From NCBI GenBank assembly GCA_024228935.1, contig JAAESX010000193.1:1-51429 (forward strand): a DNA stretch of 51,429 nt. The letters are read 5' to 3'. The notes beneath the pieces were generated by a model, which did not search any database, had not been told where the DNA came from, and saw only the letters and a list, made by a program, of their open reading frames with translations. The position numbers and the translations under genes are program-made. The first letter of the stretch is position 1. Every line of letters starts with the position of its first letter. Source of the stretch: Pseudomonadota bacterium (lineage in GTDB: Bacteria; Myxococcota_A; UBA796; CAJQPC01). This document shows, piece by piece, positions 37,612 through 45,657 of the stretch.

Positions 37612-39045
37612 ATGTCCGAGACGAAGACCGAGACCAAGGACGAGGGCGTCGAGCGCCCTGAGAAGAGCGTCACGACCACGCACTCCGCGCGCCTGGCGGG
37701 TGGGATCGCTGCGTACAGCGTGACGGTCTCGACCACGAACCTGAAGGACGAGGCCGGCAAGGACCGCGCGTCCGTCTTCTCGGTGGCGTACGTGCTGGAC
37801 GGCGTGAAGGACCGGTCGACCCGGCCGGTGACGTTCTGCTTCAACGGCGGCCCGGGCAGCTCGGCCGTCTGGTTGCAGTTCGGCGCGCTCGGTCCCAAGC
37901 GCATCGACATCCCCGACGTCGCCCCGGCGCCTCCGCCCCCGCATCGGCTCATCGACAACCCCCAGGGCATCCTGGACGTCACCGACATGGTCTTCATCGA
38001 CCCCGTCGGGACCGGGTTCTCGCGCGCCGCGGGAAAGACCGAGGAGAAGGAGTTCTTCGCGGTGAAGGAGGACGTCGAGTCCATCTGCGAGTTCATCAAG
38101 CGCTGGCTGACGAAGAACGACCGCTGGAACTCGCCGAAGCTCCTGGCGGGCGAGTCCTACGGCACCACGCGGGCCGGTGGCATCGCGCGGCAGCTCGCCG
38201 ACGACGGTGTGGCGCTGTCCGGTCTCGTCCTCATCTCGCTGGCGACGAACTTCCAGACGTTCATCGCCGAGCCCGGGAACGACCTGCCCTACGTGCTGTA
38301 CCTGCCGTCGCTGGCCGCCGTCGCCGCGTACCACGGCGTGGTCGAGGAGCAGGACCTGGACGCCGTGCGCCAGTTCGCCATCGAGGAGTACGCGCCGGCC
38401 CTGATGTACGGCGCGGACCTGAGCGAAGAGCACAAGGGGGCCCTGGCTCAGCGGCTGTCCGAGATCACCGGCCTGCCCGCCGACGAGATCGCCCGTCGAA
38501 AGCTGAGGATCCCGTACCTGTGGTTCGCTCGGACCCTGCTCGGCAAGACGGACAAGACGGTGGGGCGGCTGGACGGCCGGTACGTCGGACCCGACCTGGA
38601 TCCGTACAGCGAGCTGATGCAGCGCGACCCCAGCTACGACGCCGCACTGTCCGCGTACACCGCCTCGGTCAACGCGTTCCTGCGTTCGGAGTGCAGCTGG
38701 GAGAGCGACGAGCTGTACCGCGTGCTCTCGATGGATGTGAACAAGGGCTGGAAGTGGAAGACCGAGGGCCGGCTGGGCTTCGTGAACACCACCGAGGACC
38801 TGCGGCTGGCCATGGTGGCCAACCCGCACATGAAGGTGCTCGTCGCCAACGGCATCTACGACCTGGCGACGCCCTTCTTCGCCGCCGAGCACACGATGCG
38901 GCACCTGGGCGCCCCCGACGAGCTGCGCTCCAACGTCCGGCTCACCTACTACGACGCCGGGCACATGATGTACTTCCACCCGCCGTCCCTTCGAAAGCTC
39001 AGGGCGGACCTCGCTTACTTCTACGGCTGGGCGCTCACGACCTGA
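37612..39045 (+). CDS. serine carboxypeptidase (peptidase family S10), apparently cytosolic
   Basis: 477 residues. S10 landmarks: oxyanion FNGGPGSSAVW (77-87), DMVFIDPVGTGFSRA, nucleophile GESYGTTRAGG with Ser182, ANGIYDLATP with Asp417, and YYDAGHMMY with His451. The triad is complete. The N-terminus (MSETKTETKDEGVERPEKSV) is hydrophilic, with no signal peptide, unusual for a family whose members are mostly secreted or vacuolar. The ATG is preceded by GGGAGG at a good distance. It begins 22 bases after bioA and may be co-transcribed. Removes C-terminal residues from peptides by family analogy. Confidence 0.9.
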   Translation: MSETKTETKDEGVERPEKSVTTTHSARLAGGIAAYSVTVSTTNLKDEAGKDRASVFSVAYVLDGVKDRSTRPVTFCFNGGPGSSAVWLQFGALGPKRIDIPDVAPAPPPPHRLIDNPQGILDVTDMVFIDPVGTGFSRAAGKTEEKEFFAVKEDVESICEFIKRWLTKNDRWNSPKLLAGESYGTTRAGGIARQLADDGVALSGLVLISLATNFQTFIAEPGNDLPYVLYLPSLAAVAAYHGVVEEQDLDAVRQFAIEEYAPALMYGADLSEEHKGALAQRLSEITGLPADEIARRKLRIPYLWFARTLLGKTDKTVGRLDGRYVGPDLDPYSELMQRDPSYDAALSAYTASVNAFLRSECSWESDELYRVLSMDVNKGWKWKTEGRLGFVNTTEDLRLAMVANPHMKVLVANGIYDLATPFFAAEHTMRHLGAPDELRSNVRLTYYDAGHMMYFHPPSLRKLRADLAYFYGWALTT

Positions 39046-39064
39046 GCGAAGCCACCAGACGGGG

Positions 39065-39070
39065 TAGACT
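39065..39070 (+). promoter_or_regulatory. candidate -10 element (TAGACT) for the OmpA gene
   Basis: TAGACT lies 20 bases upstream of the ATG at 39091 with GGAGGAG between them, giving a short leader with a strong ribosome binding site. Confidence 0.4.
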
Positions 39071-39090
39071 CCGCCGCTGGAGGAGAACCG

Positions 39091-40758
39091 ATGTTCCCGC
39101 TGGTCTTCGCTGCCGCCGCCTTCGCCCAGGACGCCGACACGTTCTCGTTCTCGGGCTCTGCCCTGGACGATCAAGGCACGCTGCAGCTGGCGCACCCCAC
39201 CCTCGGGCAGGCGGACAGCTACTACGCGGCCCTGGGTCTGGTGCTCGCGGACAAGCCGCTGGTCGTCCGGTACGAGGACGGCACCGAGGAAGTGCTCGTC
39301 GGCAAGCAGTTCTCGACGCGCGTGCAGGGCGGCTACAACATCAACGGGTTCACCCGCGTGGATGTCGACGTGCCGGTCTACCCGGCGGTCCAGGTCAACG
39401 GGACGTCCCAGTTCGCGATGGGCGACATCACGCTCGGGGCCATGTTCCCCGTCGCCCACGTCGGCGACAGCAATGACGGCGTCGACTTCGGCCTGCGGCC
39501 TCAGCTCATCCTCCCGACCGGGCGGAACGCCGGGGCGTTCACCTCGCGCGACACCATCGGCGGAAGCCTGACCGCAGCGGCCGGTGGGTACGTCTCGCAG
39601 GTCGGTTGGCGGGCGAACCTGGGCTTCGACTTCGGACCCAAGACCTCGCTCGAGGACCTGGACTTCGGCAGCTCGTTCCTCGCCGGACTGGGTGGCTCGT
39701 ACAAGCCCATCCCCGAGGCGGTGGTCGGCGCCGAGTTGGACTCCCGCGTCACGCTCTCGGGCGGCACCGCGTGGAACAAGAACCCTGTCGAGGGCCACGT
39801 CTACGGTGGCTACCTGCACGAGAGCGGCTTCCACGCCCTGCTCGGCCTGGGCACCGGCATCATCGCGGGCGTGGGCGCGCCGAACTACCGGCTGGGGTTG
39901 TCGCTGGGCTACCGCAACGACGGCGGACCCGGCGACACCGACGGTGATGGCCTGACGGACGACGTCGATCGCTGCATCGAGGATCCCGAGGACTTCGACC
40001 GGTACCAGGACACCGACGGCTGTCCCGAGCCGGACAACGACGGCGATGGCCTGCTCGACCTGGTGGATGAGTGCCCGGATGCCGCCGAGGACATCGACGG
40101 CTGGGAGGACGGGGACGGCTGCCCGGATCCCGACAACGACGGTGACGGCATCCCCGATGGCGGCGACGACTGCCCGGACGTGGCGGGTCCCGCTTCGACG
40201 AACGGCTGCCCGGACACCGATGGTGATGGGCTGGCCGACGACTACGACAAGTGCCCGACCGAGGCCGGACCGCTGGCCACCGAGGGCTGCCCCGACCGCG
40301 ACTCGGACCGCGTGCCCGACTACCGCGACGAGTGCCCCGACGACCCGATCGACCCCAAGGCCGATCCGCGTCGGAGCAACGGCTGCCCGTCCAAGGTCAT
40401 CGTGACGGCCGAGGCCATCGTGATCACGGAGAAGGTGTACTTCAACACCGGCCGCTCCACGATCAAGCCGGTGAGCTACTCGATCCTGGACGAGGTCGCC
40501 GCGGTGTTCCTCGCGCACGAGGACATCAAGCGCGTCGAGGTGGCGGGCCACACGGACAGCGACGGAAGCGACGCCTCGAACAAGAAGCTGTCGCAGGCGC
40601 GCGCCGAGGCCGTGAAGACCTACCTCGAGGGCAAGGGCGTCGCGTCCGATCGGCTGACCGCCGTCGGCTACGGCGAGGAGGTCCCGGTCGACTCGAACAA
40701 GACGCGAGAGGGCAAGGCCAACAACCGGCGTGTCGAGTTCGTGATCACGGAGCAGTAG
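39091..40758 (+). CDS. OmpA-family protein with thrombospondin-type-3 calcium repeats
   Basis: 555 residues. Short signal peptide MFPLVFAAAAFA. Residues about 15-285 form a beta-barrel domain. Residues about 285-425 are five or more type-3 repeats (DTDGDGLTDDVDRC, DNDGDGLLDLVDECPD, DNDGDGIPDGGDDCPD, DTDGDGLADDYDKCPT, DRDSDRVPDYRDECPD) that bind calcium in related proteins. The C-terminal OmpA domain (about 430-555) has VEVAGHTDSDGSDASNKKLS, SQARAEAVKTYL and NNRRVEFVI, the peptidoglycan-binding residues (Asp and Arg in TD and NRR). It anchors the outer membrane to the cell wall. Confidence 0.93.
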   Translation: MFPLVFAAAAFAQDADTFSFSGSALDDQGTLQLAHPTLGQADSYYAALGLVLADKPLVVRYEDGTEEVLVGKQFSTRVQGGYNINGFTRVDVDVPVYPAVQVNGTSQFAMGDITLGAMFPVAHVGDSNDGVDFGLRPQLILPTGRNAGAFTSRDTIGGSLTAAAGGYVSQVGWRANLGFDFGPKTSLEDLDFGSSFLAGLGGSYKPIPEAVVGAELDSRVTLSGGTAWNKNPVEGHVYGGYLHESGFHALLGLGTGIIAGVGAPNYRLGLSLGYRNDGGPGDTDGDGLTDDVDRCIEDPEDFDRYQDTDGCPEPDNDGDGLLDLVDECPDAAEDIDGWEDGDGCPDPDNDGDGIPDGGDDCPDVAGPASTNGCPDTDGDGLADDYDKCPTEAGPLATEGCPDRDSDRVPDYRDECPDDPIDPKADPRRSNGCPSKVIVTAEAIVITEKVYFNTGRSTIKPVSYSILDEVAAVFLAHEDIKRVEVAGHTDSDGSDASNKKLSQARAEAVKTYLEGKGVASDRLTAVGYGEEVPVDSNKTREGKANNRRVEFVITEQ

Positions 40759-40790
40759 GGTCTGGAGGGGGCGAGGTGCCCGGAGGTCCA

Positions 40791-40884
40791 CGACCCCCGA
40801 GGCTGCCGGTCAGCCCCCCGACGTTGACGCCCTGTGTGGCCTCGATCCCGGAGGCTGCCGGTCAGCCCCCCGACGTCGACGCCC
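40791..40884 (+). repeat. direct doublet of a 42-bp intergenic repeat (copies 40791-40832 and 40843-40884)
   Basis: The two copies differ at three positions and have a period of 52 bases. Each contains GAGGCTGCCGGTCAGCC, with a small hairpin GGCTG/CAGCC, then CCCCGACGT. It lies between the convergent ends of the ompA gene and the RAYT-like gene. A related but inverted doublet is at 43060-43154. Confidence 0.75.
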
Positions 40885-40913
40885 AGGGGACGCGCCGAGC
40901 TGCCCGTCAGAGC

Positions 40914-41666
40914 TCAGCCCGTCCTTCGAGTCACCGAGGCGCTCCCGAGGGCATCCAGCAGACCGACCTGGGTCCGGATGGCGTGGACCAGGGCCGGCTC
41001 GGCCAGGATCGCCATCCTGCCGACCGACTTCGACGTCAGGTCCAGCTGGGCCGCAACGGCCGAGCGGGTCATGCCCAGATCGAGCCCGACCCGAGCCGCC
41101 GCGCGGCGCAGGCCGACCGCGTCGGGCGTCTTCGTCCGGAGCGGTCCGCAGATGGCTTCGACCGCTGCCTCCCTCAAGCGGTGGCCTCCCACAGGAGGGC
41201 CCGGCTTGCCCACCTCGAGTTCGCGCCAGATGTCCTGGACGTGGACATCCGGCAGGAGCTGCCTCACCCGGGCGCACGTCGACCCGACCTGGAGCCGCGC
41301 TCCGAGCAGTTCTGGCACGTTCGTCCAGCGCTTCCGCGGGTCCTTGTCGTTGCGCAGTACGTAGAAGAACCCTCGCCGCAGGTGAATCTGCGTCTCCACC
41401 GGTTGAAACCAAGCTTCGCGGAACCCACCGCCCAGCTGCAGGTGCCATTGGAGGCTGCACTCGATGGCATGGGCGCCCTTCCCGGCGTCCTCACGGGAGC
41501 ATGCGAACAGGAAGTGCGCATGCTCCGGAGCCAAACCGAAAGTCAGCAGTCCATAGGGCTCCAGGACGCGACCGACGGATCGCACGAACCGCCTTCGCTC
41601 CACATCCGAGCGCGTGAGCACCCCCGACGAGCCCAGCCGCACGTTCACGTGCCAAGCAAGGGCCAT
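40914..41666 (-). CDS. RAYT-like (IS200-type Y1/HUH) transposase
   Basis: 250 residues starting MALAWHVNVRL. The pattern of REP-associated tyrosine transposases is visible: an N-terminal WHVNVR strand, RRRFVRSVGRVLEPYGLLTFGLAPEHAHFLF with an H-x-H metal motif (EHAHFL), a FREAWFQ stretch, and the tyrosine helix FFYVLRNDKDPR (family YxxxNP-type). The C-terminal region (about 150-250) has a helix-turn-helix-like GMTRSAVAAQLDLTSKSVGRM. The match is by motif order, not full alignment. The ATG overlaps the stop of the four-helix-bundle gene (TGATG). It has no flanking inverted repeats of an ordinary IS; paired repeats sit at its 3' side. Confidence 0.6.
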   Translation of the reverse strand: MALAWHVNVRLGSSGVLTRSDVERRRFVRSVGRVLEPYGLLTFGLAPEHAHFLFACSREDAGKGAHAIECSLQWHLQLGGGFREAWFQPVETQIHLRRGFFYVLRNDKDPRKRWTNVPELLGARLQVGSTCARVRQLLPDVHVQDIWRELEVGKPGPPVGGHRLREAAVEAICGPLRTKTPDAVGLRRAAARVGLDLGMTRSAVAAQLDLTSKSVGRMAILAEPALVHAIRTQVGLLDALGSASVTRRTG

Positions 41667-42019
41667 CAGTTCGTGTACGTCGAGGTCGACGAGCGCCGTG
41701 GTCTGTTCAGCCAGGCGTCCAGGTCCTGGGCGATGTCGCCATACCCCCGCACCAGGCGGTCGGAGTCCGCTGGCAGGTGACCCAGTCGCTTGCCGACGAG
41801 CAGCAGCGCTGCCGTCCCGAGCGCTGTCTGGTGGGCCCCGCAGATGGCGACCAGCGCGTACTCCGGGTCCCGGGCGCCCAGGATCTCCGCCAGGCTGGTC
41901 AGCGCGTCGAGTGACTTGGTTCGCAGGCGTCGGCCCAGCTCGTCCGGCGCGTCGTTGGTGATCTGGAAGACGCGGACGCACAGGTCCTCGGCATTCCGGT
42001 AGTTCGACTGGGCGTCCAT
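41666..42019 (-). CDS. four-helix-bundle protein (S23/Avd-like)
   Basis: 117 residues, all helical. NYRNAEDLCVRVFQITNDAP, LRTKSLDALTSLAEILGARD, CGAHQTALGTAALLLVGKRL and GYGDIAQDLDAWLNR correspond to the four helices of the S23-type family (23S rRNA intervening-sequence proteins and the Avd accessory protein of diversity-generating retroelements). No reverse transcriptase is nearby. Translational coupling to the RAYT-like gene suggests a functional partnership, perhaps nucleic-acid binding. A purine-rich GGGAGGGGGG precedes the ATG. Confidence 0.7.
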   Translation of the reverse strand: MDAQSNYRNAEDLCVRVFQITNDAPDELGRRLRTKSLDALTSLAEILGARDPEYALVAICGAHQTALGTAALLLVGKRLGHLPADSDRLVRGYGDIAQDLDAWLNRPRRSSTSTYTN

Positions 42020-42177
42020 GAGCCCCCCTCCCGTGGTGTTCGTCCCTCACGTAGCCACCGGGATCCCCTCCTGTGGACCCCCCCTCTCCATTCTCTTCAC
42101 CCCCGCATTCGGGTCGTCATCCGGGCCCCTCGGTCGTCGCGGCGCGGGTTAGATCGCGTCCACATCAGAGGTTTCCC

Positions 42178-43020
42178 ATGCAGAAGATCGCCATCCTCGG
42201 TGCCGGCACGATGGGCCACGGCATCGCCCATGTCAGCGCGCTCGCGGGCTACGACGTCGGCCTGTTCGACATCGCCGAGGCCGCGGTGGAGCGGGGCCTC
42301 TCCATGGTCCAGGCCAACATGAAGAAGGGCGTCGACCGCGGCAAGCTCGATGCCGACGCCATGGAGGCGGCCCTGCCCCGCATCTCCGGCGGGACCGACC
42401 TGGCCGCGATCTGCGAAGGCGCCGACCTGGTCATCGAGGCCGTGCCCGAGCGGCTCGAGCTCAAGCAGAAGCTCTTCCTGGAAGTCCAGGGCATGACCGA
42501 CGGCATCCTGGGCACGAACACCTCGAGCCTGTCGATCGCGAACATCGCGGCGCCGCTGGACGACCCGGGCCGGGTCATCGGGCTCCACTTCTTCAACCCT
42601 GTTCACATCATGAAGCTGCTCGAGATCATCGTGTACGAGGGCACCCGCGAGGACGTGTTGAGCAGCTGTCAGGCCTTCGGCGAGCGCATCGGCAAGAGCT
42701 GCATCACGGTGAAGGACTTCCCCGGCTTCGCGACCAGCCGACTGGGTGTCTGCCTTGGAATGGAGGCCATCCGCATGGTCGAGCAGGGCGTCGCGAGCCC
42801 CGAGGACATCGACACGGCCATGGTCCTCGGGTACCGCCACCCCATCGGGCCGCTCAAGCTGACCGACCTCGTTGGACTCGACGTGCGCATGCACATCGGC
42901 GAGTACCTGGCGGTCGAGCTCGACAACCCGGCGTTCAAGCCGCCGGCGCTCATGCGGGAGATGGTGGAGGCCGGAAAGCTCGGCAAGAAGGTCGGGCAGG
43001 GGTTCTACAGCTGGGATTGA
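42178..43020 (+). CDS. hbd: 3-hydroxybutyryl-CoA dehydrogenase
   Basis: 280 residues, standard length. NAD-binding GAGTMGHGIAH (8-18), VIEAVPERLELK, the catalytic HFFNPVHIMKLLEI with the His-Glu pair region, and the C-terminal domain LGYRHPIGPLKLTDLVGLD. It reduces acetoacetyl-CoA or oxidises 3-hydroxybutyryl-CoA. The ATG at 42178 fits the beta-strand start MQKIAILG; the longer frame adds an unlikely 35 residues. A thiolase gene lies 1.4 kb downstream on the other strand, so the two enzymes of acetoacetyl-CoA metabolism are near but not in one operon. Confidence 0.95.
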   Translation: MQKIAILGAGTMGHGIAHVSALAGYDVGLFDIAEAAVERGLSMVQANMKKGVDRGKLDADAMEAALPRISGGTDLAAICEGADLVIEAVPERLELKQKLFLEVQGMTDGILGTNTSSLSIANIAAPLDDPGRVIGLHFFNPVHIMKLLEIIVYEGTREDVLSSCQAFGERIGKSCITVKDFPGFATSRLGVCLGMEAIRMVEQGVASPEDIDTAMVLGYRHPIGPLKLTDLVGLDVRMHIGEYLAVELDNPAFKPPALMREMVEAGKLGKKVGQGFYSWD

Positions 43021-43059
43021 GCCCAGACGGTCAGCCCGCCTGGAGCCGCGCGCTCCAAG

Positions 43060-43154
43060 GACGCACAAGTCTCCGGGTGACCGTCAGCCTCGGACCTTTG
43101 CGCACCTGACGACGCAGAAGTCCCAGGGTGACCCCAAGCCTCGGAGAACTGCGC
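43060..43154 (-). repeat. inverted-orientation doublet related to 40791-40884 (copies 43060-43103 and 43111-43154)
   Basis: On the minus strand each copy starts with a GCGC(A) stretch then GAGGCT(G/T).(C/G)GGTCACCC and ends GTC. The copies are about 77% identical with period 51. GAGGCTGACGGTCACCC matches GAGGCTGCCGGTCAGCC of the other doublet at 15 of 17 positions. Again the site is between convergent genes (42178 and 43158 genes). Confidence 0.65.
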
Positions 43155-43157
43155 CCC

Positions 43158-44360
43158 CTACGGCCCCGCCGCCAACACCACCTCCGGATGGGTCGGCCGC
43201 AGCGAATCCATCGCCGCGATGACCTCGACATACGTCGACTCCGCCGCAGGGGTCAGCACGACGCCCGGCCCTTCGGGCAGCATGGCGATCGCGGCATCCA
43301 TGTCGGCCACGACGGTCTCCTCTTGCCCCAGACGCACACGCACCCCGTCGGCCTCGAGGAGCACGACTGGCGGCCACGTCATTTCGTCAGGACCCAGCTC
43401 GGGGAGCTCCATGAGCGCGGCGGCCATCAGGCGCTCTCCCTGGACGGGGCCCGTCGTCGGCGGCCACTGCGCGCTGGTGTGCACGACGAAGTGGAAGCGG
43501 CGGAACTGGGCCTGACCGGCGGTGTAGAGGATGGGCAGGATCGTCGGCCACGGCGTGTCTTGGTCGATGAGCAGGCTGAGGTCGCCCTTGAAGTCCAGCT
43601 CCGGCACCTGGACGCCGATGGTGCGCTGCTGGTCGGCCTTCTCGATCAGCCGGTCGTAGAGATTCGTCGCGAGGAACCCGCGGAGCTCGTCGGGTGGAAT
43701 TCGCCGGTCGTCCAGGCGCGTCAGCGGCGCCCCGTCCACCAGGATCTGGGATGGCGTCACGTGGATCGTCACGGCCAGCGGCGGCTCGGCGGCGGTGGTC
43801 GATACGGGCAGGACGAGGTCGGCCTGCGGGCTTACCCCTCGGTCCAGGCGCGTCACGTACATCACGAGCGAGGAGCTGCCCGTCAGCTCGCCCGCCACCC
43901 CGTCGACGTAGGTGGTCTGGCCGATCACCGCGCCGCTGCGGTCCCACTCGGTCCAGGTGCCGTCCGGGACGCCTCCTCGCAGGAGCACCCCCTCCACGGC
44001 TCGCGTCCCGTCCGCATACGTCAGCGTCCGCCGGAACACGCCCGGCTCCACAACCACGAGCTCGACGTGGCCCAGGCGCGACCAGGCCGTCAGCGAGACC
44101 GCGACGCCGTCCTCGTAGACCGCGTCGTCGGACATCTGGCCGTTCGGGTACCAGGCCGTGTACGGGCCGTGCCGCCCCTCGAATCCGGGCTCCACCTCGC
44201 ACCAGATCGCCTTGCCCGGTCGCAGCGTCTCCAGATCGATCGGCCCGACCTCACCCGAGTGGGCCTCGCCGGTCAGGGTGGCGCCCTTGGGGCAGGGCTT
44301 GCGCTGCTCCCACCAGGGGCCATCGGATGCACAACTCGAGAGGATGAGGGTCAGCCACAT
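43158..44360 (-). CDS. lipoprotein with MORN-type repeats and ExbD/TolR-like domain
   Basis: 400 residues. MWLTLILSSCAS gives the lipidated Cys at residue 10. Residues about 45-150 contain MORN/YwqK-type repeats (GRHGPYTAWYPNGQMSDDAV, PDGTWTEWDRSGAVIGQTTY). The C-terminal half has the two-lobe pattern of ExbD/TolR periplasmic domains: VTIHVTPSQILVDGAPLTRL ... LDFKGDLSLLIDQDTPWPTI and a second copy (GVRVRLGQEETVVADMDAAI ... TYVEVIAAMDSL). Unlike ExbD it has no membrane helix and no ExbB partner. The start is backed by TAGGAC six bases upstream. It may interact with a proton-motive-force complex or peptidoglycan; that is inference. Confidence 0.72.
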   Translation of the reverse strand: MWLTLILSSCASDGPWWEQRKPCPKGATLTGEAHSGEVGPIDLETLRPGKAIWCEVEPGFEGRHGPYTAWYPNGQMSDDAVYEDGVAVSLTAWSRLGHVELVVVEPGVFRRTLTYADGTRAVEGVLLRGGVPDGTWTEWDRSGAVIGQTTYVDGVAGELTGSSSLVMYVTRLDRGVSPQADLVLPVSTTAAEPPLAVTIHVTPSQILVDGAPLTRLDDRRIPPDELRGFLATNLYDRLIEKADQQRTIGVQVPELDFKGDLSLLIDQDTPWPTILPILYTAGQAQFRRFHFVVHTSAQWPPTTGPVQGERLMAAALMELPELGPDEMTWPPVVLLEADGVRVRLGQEETVVADMDAAIAMLPEGPGVVLTPAAESTYVEVIAAMDSLRPTHPEVVLAAGP

Positions 44361-44366
44361 AGGCCA

Positions 44367-44372
44367 GTCCTA
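44367..44372 (-). promoter_or_regulatory. -10-like TAGGAC, six bases before the start codon
   Basis: On the minus strand TAGGAC then TGGCCT then ATG at 44360. It lies in the 34-base gap after the thiolase stop, giving the lipoprotein gene its own leaderless promoter. Confidence 0.45.
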
Positions 44373-44394
44373 ACCACGGCTTTCGCCGAGCGAC

Positions 44395-45594
44395 TCAGAC
44401 CCGCTCGATCAGCGTCGCGACGCCCTGTCCCACGCCGACACACAGCGTCGCCAGCCCCCGGTCTCCACCGGTCCGGTCCAGGACACCCATCAGCGTCGTC
44501 AGGATCCGCGCGCCCGAGCAGCCCAGCGGGTGGCCCAGCGCGATGGCGCCGCCGTGGACATTCACCTTGTCCAGGTCGAGCCCGAGCGTCCGGACGACGG
44601 CCAGCGACTGCGCCGCGAAGGCCTCGTTCAGCTCGATGGCGTCGAGATAGTCGATGCTCCACCCGGCCAGCGCCAGCGCCTTCTGGGTCGCCGGAACGGG
44701 GCCGATGCCCATGATGGTCGGGTCCACGCCGGCCGAGGCCTTGGCCACGATCCGGAACCGCGCCGTCAGGCCGAGCTCGCGAGCCCGATCCGCCGTCGTC
44801 ACCAGGAGCGCCGACGAGCCGTCGTTCAGCGTCGAGCTGTTCGCCGCGGTCACCGAGCCGCCCTTCCTGAACGCCGCCCGCAGCTTGGCCAGCTTCTCCA
44901 TCGTCGAGCCCCGACGAGGCCCTTCGTCCGCCGCCACGACGACGGGATCGCCACGCCGCTGCGGCACCGAGACCGGCACCAGCTCGCCGGCGAACCAGCC
45001 GTTGTCCATCGCCTGGAGCGCCTTGCGGTGCGACTCCAGCGCGTAGGCGTCCTGGTCCTCGCGGGTGATGCCGTGCTGGTCCACCAGGTTCTCCGCCGTG
45101 CAGCCCATGGCCTCGAGCGGGAACATCGCCTCCATCTTCTTGTTCGGGAAGCGCCAGCCGAGGCAGGTGTCGTACCCCGTCACGTTGCCCGCCTTGGGGG
45201 CCACCGGGCCGCGCGGGAAGACGTACGGCGCTCGGCTCATGTTCTCGACGCCGCCCGCCACGAACACGGCCCCGTCGCCCACCTGGCCCATACGAGCGGC
45301 CTGGTTGACCGCCTCGAGCCCCGAGGCGCAGAGCCGGTTCAGGGTCACGCCGGGCACGGTGTCGGGGAGCCCGGCCAGCAGTGCCGACATCCGCGCGACG
45401 TTCCGGTTGTCCTCGCCGGCCTGGTTCGCGCAGCCGAAGAAGACCTCGTCCACCAGCGCGGGATCGACGCCCGTACGCGTCAGGACCTCGCGGATCACGA
45501 GCGCTCCGAGATCGTCCGCGCGGACCTTGCTCAGGCCGCCCTGGAACGACCCGATGGGGGTCCGGACGGCATCGACGATGACAACTTCCTGCAT
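44395..45594 (-). CDS. acetyl-CoA acyltransferase (thiolase)
   Basis: 399 residues. Degradative/biosynthetic thiolase with nucleophile Cys89 in LNRLCASGLEAV, GGVENMSRAPY, the HGGAIALGHPLGCSGARI block with His355, and the second catalytic Cys385 in LCVGVGQG. The usual C-x-G-G-G-x-G is C-V-G-V-G-Q-G here, a mild deviation. Length and motifs fit FadA/PcaF-type enzymes; acetoacetyl-CoA versus beta-ketoadipyl-CoA specificity cannot be told apart. The ATG at 45594 is preceded by GGAGGA. Divergent from the small lipoprotein gene. Confidence 0.94.
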   Translation of the reverse strand: MQEVVIVDAVRTPIGSFQGGLSKVRADDLGALVIREVLTRTGVDPALVDEVFFGCANQAGEDNRNVARMSALLAGLPDTVPGVTLNRLCASGLEAVNQAARMGQVGDGAVFVAGGVENMSRAPYVFPRGPVAPKAGNVTGYDTCLGWRFPNKKMEAMFPLEAMGCTAENLVDQHGITREDQDAYALESHRKALQAMDNGWFAGELVPVSVPQRRGDPVVVAADEGPRRGSTMEKLAKLRAAFRKGGSVTAANSSTLNDGSSALLVTTADRARELGLTARFRIVAKASAGVDPTIMGIGPVPATQKALALAGWSIDYLDAIELNEAFAAQSLAVVRTLGLDLDKVNVHGGAIALGHPLGCSGARILTTLMGVLDRTGGDRGLATLCVGVGQGVATLIERV

Positions 45595-45643
45595 GGATCC
45601 TCCGAGCGGGTCTCCTAACCCAGCGAACCCGCCGCACTGCCCG

Positions 45644-45649
45644 TAGACT
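45644..45649 (+). promoter_or_regulatory. -10-like TAGACT, eight bases before the start codon
   Basis: TAGACT then CGCTCACC then ATG at 45658. No ribosome binding site fits, so the transcript may be leaderless. Confidence 0.45.
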
Positions 45650-45657
45650 CGCTCACC

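Noticed and set aside
41666..42019. Diversity-generating retroelement (Avd-like protein)
   Set aside because: No reverse transcriptase, template repeat or variable repeat was seen nearby.
40791..43154. CRISPR array from the regularly spaced repeats
   Set aside because: Each site has only two copies, repeat and spacer lengths do not fit, the copies are diverged, and no cas gene is present.
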